Assembly (NCBI GenBank): GCA_007695205.1
Contig: REEF01000229.1
Coordinates: 1-11,813 of the forward strand
DNA length: 11,813 bases
Direction of reading: 5' to 3'
DNA from: Planctomycetaceae bacterium
Lineage (GTDB): Bacteria > Planctomycetota > Planctomycetia > Pirellulales > Pirellulaceae
Position 1 is the first letter of the stretch. Each line of letters begins with the position of its first letter. The translations under genes were made by a program, and so were the position numbers. This document shows positions 7,959 to 11,813 of this stretch, in pieces. The notes beneath the pieces are model-generated. The model worked only from the letters and a program-made list of their open reading frames with translations, did no database searches and was not told the DNA's origin.

Positions 7959-9361
7959 AACTCAGCGTCATCATCCCGACCTACAACGAAGGTGAAAATC
8001 TGTTCAAGACGGTCCAATCCGTCATCGCGCTGCAAGACGAGATCGCCGATGCGGAATTGATCGTCGCTGATGACGGATCGACGGACGGTTCCGTGGCAAA
8101 GACCAAAACGCACTATCCCCAGATCGTTGTCAACAGCCACCCGAAACCCTACGGTACAAGCTGCGGGAAGGCACTTGGGGCGGATGCCGCTCGCGGCGAG
8201 ATCATGATCTTCCTCGACGCGCACACGAAACCCGCGCCGGGCGCGCTCGATAAGCTCGCACAGTTGGCCCTCCGGTACAGTGTCGCCTGCCCGGCAGTCG
8301 ATGGCTTGAATACGGAAACCTGGACGGCTAACAGAAAGCGGTCGGCCGGGATGTACGTCGATCTGAATGATAGCTGGCACTGTTTATGGAAAAACCGCGA
8401 AGATCTTCCCGTACTGTCCGAGAACGTCTATCGGACGTACGCGATTCCCGGCGAAAGCTTCGCGATCAGGCGTGATGTCTATGATGCCGTTGGCGGCTGG
8501 GACCGCGGGCTAATCAGTTGGGGTAGTGACACGAGTCTGTCCCTGCGTTTGTTTTGTCTCGGTCATACGGTTGTCCATTGCCCCGAGGCCCGTATCGCTC
8601 ACCGGTTTAGCAAGGGTTTCGTGCAGTACGATCCGCACTGGTGGCAGATCTTTGCGAATCGCATTCGAATCCTGAGAAGTCTGGGCACGCCGGAGGAAAT
8701 CGAACACTTTTCGAACAATATGAGGGTTACCAGAAAGGATTCGTATGACGCTGCGCTGAAGTATGCGGACGCGAACGATTCGACCATCCCCAGATTGCAG
8801 CACCGGCTTGTGCATTCCTTGATGGATTACGTGAGTCTGACTGCGGGGCACCGCAGGTGGCTGGCTGTCGACGGTTGGCTGTCTGCTCGTCAGGGTGAGG
8901 CATTGCAGAGCCTTGTGAGAGGCAAGCGGGTGTTGGAGATCGGCGCCTATCGGGGACGGTCCGCCTGTTGTATGGCGAAGTTCGCGGAGTGCGTGATCAG
9001 CGTCGATCCGCATGACTGCCGTTCCTTGCCCAGGGATCGCCAGGCGCGTGCTTCTCTTGGCGACATGTTGCGGAATCGTGATCGGTTCGGCTTGCGCGAG
9101 AAGGTAGAGATGATTGCCGAGCCCATTGAGGACGTGGAGTCCCGGTTTGGTGACGATTCACTGGATGTGGTGTTCATTGATGGTGATCATCGCTATGAGG
9201 CTGTCGTGCGCGATCTTCGCATTGCTCGCCGCGTGGTTAAACCGGGCGGGGCGATTGCGGTCCATGATTACGGGAACAGGGCCGGTGTGACGCAGGCGGT
9301 GGATGAATTGAAGCTTCCTTTCAAGCAAATAGAGACTCTGGTGATCTTGGAGAACGTCTGA
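7955..9361 (+). CDS. Fusion of a GalNAc-transferase-like family 2 glycosyltransferase and a SAM methyltransferase
   Basis: Read from ATA 7955 the product has 468 residues and begins (M/I)KLSVIIPTYNEGEN, the canonical first strand of a GT-A family 2 enzyme. DDGSTDGS (39-46) and FLDAHTKP (86-93) follow; the LDAH motif, with Asp88 and His90 as probable metal and nucleotide-sugar ligands, resembles the DxH motif of polypeptide GalNAc-transferases. FAIRRDVYDAVGGWDRGL (169-186) and WGSDTSLSLRL match their acceptor region. From about 326 a class I methyltransferase begins: VLEIGAYRGRSA (SAM glycine loop), VISVDPHD (347-354), FIDGDHRYEA (407-416) and VHDYGN. This resembles the Methyltransf_24 type. 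No signal peptide or membrane segment is seen, so the enzyme is probably cytoplasmic. The next candidate start, TTG 8057, would remove the first strand and is unlikely. The gene is coupled to the NifU-like fragment. Sugar donor, acceptor and methylated group are unknown. Confidence 0.85.
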   Translation: MKLSVIIPTYNEGENLFKTVQSVIALQDEIADAELIVADDGSTDGSVAKTKTHYPQIVVNSHPKPYGTSCGKALGADAARGEIMIFLDAHTKPAPGALDKLAQLALRYSVACPAVDGLNTETWTANRKRSAGMYVDLNDSWHCLWKNREDLPVLSENVYRTYAIPGESFAIRRDVYDAVGGWDRGLISWGSDTSLSLRLFCLGHTVVHCPEARIAHRFSKGFVQYDPHWWQIFANRIRILRSLGTPEEIEHFSNNMRVTRKDSYDAALKYADANDSTIPRLQHRLVHSLMDYVSLTAGHRRWLAVDGWLSARQGEALQSLVRGKRVLEIGAYRGRSACCMAKFAECVISVDPHDCRSLPRDRQARASLGDMLRNRDRFGLREKVEMIAEPIEDVESRFGDDSLDVVFIDGDHRYEAVVRDLRIARRVVKPGGAIAVHDYGNRAGVTQAVDELKLPFKQIETLVILENV

Positions 9362-9685
9362 GGGTCTGATGGCTCGGCGATGTTGTTCCGGGAGTCAGGG
9401 CCGCTGCTGTCGTGAATCGGCTGGGAAGTGTCTCCTGAAAACAGCGATCCTGGACTCGGCGTCTCGCATCGCTCCCGGCGGATTTTCGGATCTTTCCCAA
9501 AGAATGCTTGCCTCCAGTAGGCCCATTGCCGTAAAATCACGGTTGGGGACGCATTCACGAGTCAACCGGATCTTTCGAGCGAACGTCGGCCGGTGCCTTC
9601 TATGCCTGTCTGTCGTTGTTGCGGCACCCAACGAGCCAAGGCTCGAAGCTGACCGACGAGGGCTTTTAGGGAAAGGAGATCGACG
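9362..9685. other. 324-nt spacer before the secreted-protein gene
   Basis: No supported gene lies here. A short open frame (9369-9692) overlaps the next gene and shows no domain. The stretch should hold the promoter of the gene at 9686, but I see no strong -35/-10 pair. It contains the perfect inverted repeat at 9632-9645 and the AAGGAG ribosome site at 9673-9678. No T-rich terminator follows the glycosyltransferase stop. Confidence 0.5.
9632..9645. promoter_or_regulatory. 14-bp inverted repeat upstream of the secreted-protein gene
   Basis: CGAGCCAAGGCTCG is a perfect 6+2+6 inverted repeat about 40 nt upstream of ATG 9686. The two-base centre is too short for an RNA hairpin loop, so a dimeric regulator site is the better guess. 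It could also be chance in GC-rich DNA. Confidence 0.3.
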
Positions 9686-10648
9686 ATGTTGAAACAGGTA
9701 CTCCGCACGGTGCAGGCAGCGGTATTGCTGCTTTGCCCAGTGACCCTGATCGGAGACGAAGACATACCAGGCAAACAAATGTCGCCATCGCAGGATAACC
9801 AGAATGCGCGTTCGCAACACGAGCGTCTCCAGGAGGACATGGAGAAACGCGAACTCGAAACGGAGTTCCGTCGTGACAAGACCCAGCTACGGAGAATGAG
9901 CCAGGCCTTGGAAGAATTTCCCCGGCTGACGGAGTTGGCTGATGCCCTGCATGTGAAGTGGAGCGAACTCGATCCGACACTTCATGCGCAGCTCATGCTA
10001 GAAATCGTTCGAGGCATTCCCCCCGAGCATGCCGTCCCTAGGAAACAACACTATGCCGCACGCGGGCTGCAACGCGCGGCGGAATTGCCTGTGCGCCTGA
10101 ACGCCCAGCTCGTCGAACAAATGCGCATTCCTTCGAGTAAGATGGTGCGCGAACACTTCACGCCGGAAGAGTGGAGCGAGCGGCGCGAAGAACAGATGCG
10201 GCACTGGTTCCGCTTGTATCGTCGCATTAACGCCACGGTGGACCCAAAATGGGACGACGACTTCTTCAAATGGTCCCAGGACGTGACCAAAGACTTCAAA
10301 CATATAAAGCCGGGACAGCCACCGCAGATCCCACCTTTCCCGCCGGGATTGACAGCGGGAGTACCAGGGATGAGGGTACCTCCAGAGTCCATCGAGGACG
10401 CGAAGATGCGCCAGGCGTACATCGAGGCGCTGGATGAGCACCGCTTGTATGAACAGAAATGGTTGGAGCTAAGCCGGGCCCGAACCCTACAGAAGGGGTT
10501 CCTGCCGAGCGCAGAGAGGTACATTGCGTTCGTCTACGCCTGCCCACCGTACAATGACGAGGAGCTGAAGGCTTTCCTGGACGCATACGTCGAAGATGAA
10601 GCCGCACGCGAGCGGATTTTGCAGAGGCTGTCGAGACACCGCCAATAA
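9686..10648 (+). CDS. Secreted, charged helical protein of unknown family
   Basis: The 320-residue product starts at ATG 9686 with AAGGAG 7 nt upstream, a textbook ribosome site. Residues 1-24 (MLKQVLRTVQAAVLLLCPVTLIGD) look like a signal peptide, with two basic residues, a hydrophobic core and likely cleavage near 23-24, so the protein should be exported. Residues about 35-75 are dense in Glu, Arg, Gln and Lys and may form a coiled coil. The middle is rich in Trp and charged residues (HFTPEEWSERREEQMRHWF). A proline-rich linker follows near 210-235 (PPQIPPFPPGL), then a second helical part up to the end. It contains only a couple of Cys and no catalytic motif I recognise. The RHS gene starts 14 nt downstream on the same strand, so the two are probably co-transcribed. 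It may be a planctomycete-specific envelope protein; no function is assigned. Confidence 0.8.
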   Translation: MLKQVLRTVQAAVLLLCPVTLIGDEDIPGKQMSPSQDNQNARSQHERLQEDMEKRELETEFRRDKTQLRRMSQALEEFPRLTELADALHVKWSELDPTLHAQLMLEIVRGIPPEHAVPRKQHYAARGLQRAAELPVRLNAQLVEQMRIPSSKMVREHFTPEEWSERREEQMRHWFRLYRRINATVDPKWDDDFFKWSQDVTKDFKHIKPGQPPQIPPFPPGLTAGVPGMRVPPESIEDAKMRQAYIEALDEHRLYEQKWLELSRARTLQKGFLPSAERYIAFVYACPPYNDEELKAFLDAYVEDEAARERILQRLSRHRQ

Positions 10649-10662
10649 GCATAGGTGTTGTC

Positions 10663-11813
10663 ATGATGGCTCGCATTCCTAAAGCCGATGAATGGAAAAG
10701 AAATCGCCTCTTCACTTGGAAAAAGGGGTGCGTCTTGACATGGAGTTTAACAAGTATCCAATATGTGGACACCAGCCAAGTCGGCGACGCGCCCGCCGGT
10801 TGGACCACCCCCGCCGGGGGCGGTTTGCGCCTGATCACCGACGATCAACACGACGCCCACGGCCGCTTGATCCAAGAACTCGTCCCCTGGCACACCATCG
10901 ACATCAACGGCGTCGCCACCCCCGTGCGTACCGCCCGTTGGACCGTCTACCACGACGCGGCCCACGAAGTCTGGACCGCGCAGGGCTACGCCACGGGCAG
11001 CGCACCGAACTACACCTTCACGCTGGCGGGTCCCGTCTCGATCACCCGATCCGACCACAACGGCAACGTCTTGGAGCAGATCCGGGCGGTGCGGGCGGGC
11101 ACGGCGGGCAAGCTGCAGCCGACGGACAGTTTTCCTCAGTCGTCTTACGTACGCTGGACCACGTACCAATACACCGACTGCTGCCGGCTGAGTTCGACGC
11201 GCGTCTACCACACCATCCCGGCCAGCGGCGAGGGGACAGCGGGCACCCACTACGACCAGACCGACTTCGGGTACGATTCGACCAAACAGCGCAACCGCAG
11301 CGTCTCGCCGGGCGGCACGATCACCTTCCAGGTCTTCGACGTGCATGGCCACGTCATCGCCACCTACGTCGGCACCGACGACAGCGGCGCGACCGAAACC
11401 GACCCCACCGGCGGCGGAGCGGACCCGAACAACAACATGGTCCTGGTCACGTCCTACCAGTACGACAACGGCCAAGCCGGCGGCGATGGCAACCTGACCG
11501 AGCAAACCCAACACGTCAGCGACAGCGAGACGCGCGTCACCGCGTTCGTCTACGACTGGCGCAACCGCCGCACGGCCACCGACGGCGAGATCGACTTCTA
11601 CGAGCAACTCACCTACGACAACCTGAACCGCGTCATCCAGACGGAGCGTTACGACACCACGGCCCAAGGCAACCTGATCGCCCGTAGCGACACCCTGTAC
11701 GACGACCGCGGCCGCGTCTACCAAACCATCCGCTACGCCGTCGATCCCGCGACCGGCGACGTCGGTAACGCGCTGGTCGACAACACTTGGTACGACGCGG
11801 CGGGAAACATCGT
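10663..11813 (+). CDS. RHS/YD-repeat protein, 5'-truncated or chimeric, runs off right edge
   Basis: One open frame runs from ATG 10663 to the window edge (383 codons, no stop). ATG 10663 has AGGTG 5 nt upstream; a second ATG follows directly. From about residue 30 the translation is typical of planctomycete RHS proteins: YVDTSQVGDAPAGWTT, repeated W/Y-rich strands, then YD-type repeats such as FVYDWRNRRTATDG, LTYDNLNRVIQTERYD, LYDDRGRVYQTIRY and TWYDAAGNIV. RHS proteins form a large beta-cocoon shell around a C-terminal, often toxic, domain; the C-terminus here is off the window. The first 29 residues (MMARIPKADEWKRNRLFTWKK and on) contain no signal peptide and come from AT-richer DNA than the rest, and the RHS-like part starts mid-chain. 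The N-terminus therefore looks lost or replaced. It lies 14 nt after the secreted-protein gene, and part of its sequence recurs in degenerate form near 7571-7740. Confidence 0.8.
   Translation, partial: MMARIPKADEWKRNRLFTWKKGCVLTWSLTSIQYVDTSQVGDAPAGWTTPAGGGLRLITDDQHDAHGRLIQELVPWHTIDINGVATPVRTARWTVYHDAAHEVWTAQGYATGSAPNYTFTLAGPVSITRSDHNGNVLEQIRAVRAGTAGKLQPTDSFPQSSYVRWTTYQYTDCCRLSSTRVYHTIPASGEGTAGTHYDQTDFGYDSTKQRNRSVSPGGTITFQVFDVHGHVIATYVGTDDSGATETDPTGGGADPNNNMVLVTSYQYDNGQAGGDGNLTEQTQHVSDSETRVTAFVYDWRNRRTATDGEIDFYEQLTYDNLNRVIQTERYDTTAQGNLIARSDTLYDDRGRVYQTIRYAVDPATGDVGNALVDNTWYDAAGNI

Noticed and set aside
9369..9692. 107-codon open frame after the glycosyltransferase-methyltransferase gene
   Set aside because: It has no domain and no ribosome site, and it overlaps the well-supported start at 9686.
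10735..10764. TTGACA followed 18 nt later by CAATAT as a promoter
   Set aside because: The -35 hexamer is perfect but the -10 matches poorly (3 of 6), and the site lies inside the open frame of the RHS gene.
10692..11687. 331-codon plus-strand frame starting MEKKSPLHLEKG
   Set aside because: Its first 28 residues look plausible, but it has no ribosome site and turns into Arg/Pro/His-rich shadow sequence, while the other frame gives recognisable RHS repeats.
10747..11724. 325-codon minus-strand open frame
   Set aside because: It is antisense to clear RHS/YD-repeat sequence and has Val/Gly/Asp-rich low-information content with no domain.
1..11813. tRNA, rRNA, transposase, integrase and CRISPR array
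   Set aside because: I looked for these on both strands and found no supporting sequence.

Overview
The window looks like a planctomycete chromosome segment (Pirellulales-like), though no ribosomal or other marker gene is present to prove it. The basis is the gene style: a very large secreted protein built from choice-of-anchor-D and Calx-beta modules, an RHS/YD-repeat protein, a lipoprotein with a PD40 beta-propeller, GC-rich DNA and long gene-poor gaps. These are family-level recognitions made by reading the translation; no database was searched.

Layout. Positions 1-4303 (minus strand) hold most of a giant repeat protein, read in one frame for 1434 codons with a single in-frame TGA at 3917-3919. 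It has no signal peptide: its first ATG lies 4 nt past the stop of the upstream gene and opens inside an anchor-D module. Positions 4308-6806 (minus) encode an intact lipoprotein with a seven-motif beta-propeller and a TPR-like C-terminal part. From 6807 to about 7570 there is a gap with short tandem repeats, a hairpin and at most one tiny ORF. The plus strand then carries a degenerate RHS fragment (about 7571-7740), the N-terminal half of a NifU/IscU-like scaffold protein (7743-7958), a glycosyltransferase-methyltransferase fusion (7955-9361), a 324-nt spacer, a secreted 320-residue protein of unknown family (9686-10648), and an RHS gene that begins at 10663 and runs off the right edge.

How the parts relate. 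The clearest functional unit is the NifU-like fragment followed by the glycosyltransferase-methyltransferase. They overlap by 4 nt (ATAA), and the second gene appears to start at ATA where ATG would be expected, so it may be translationally coupled or may have lost its start codon. Its N-terminal domain resembles polypeptide GalNAc-transferases and its C-terminal domain is a class I SAM methyltransferase. One chain could therefore add and then methylate a sugar, but the substrate is unknown.

The rest looks like a rearrangement hot spot. Two large surface-protein genes, both missing their 5' ends, point outward from a central block (about 4304-10745). That block also holds an RHS fragment matching part of the RHS gene 3.7 kb downstream and a half-length scaffold gene. 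The best leads are the fusion enzyme with its odd start and partner, and the pattern of truncated genes around it.
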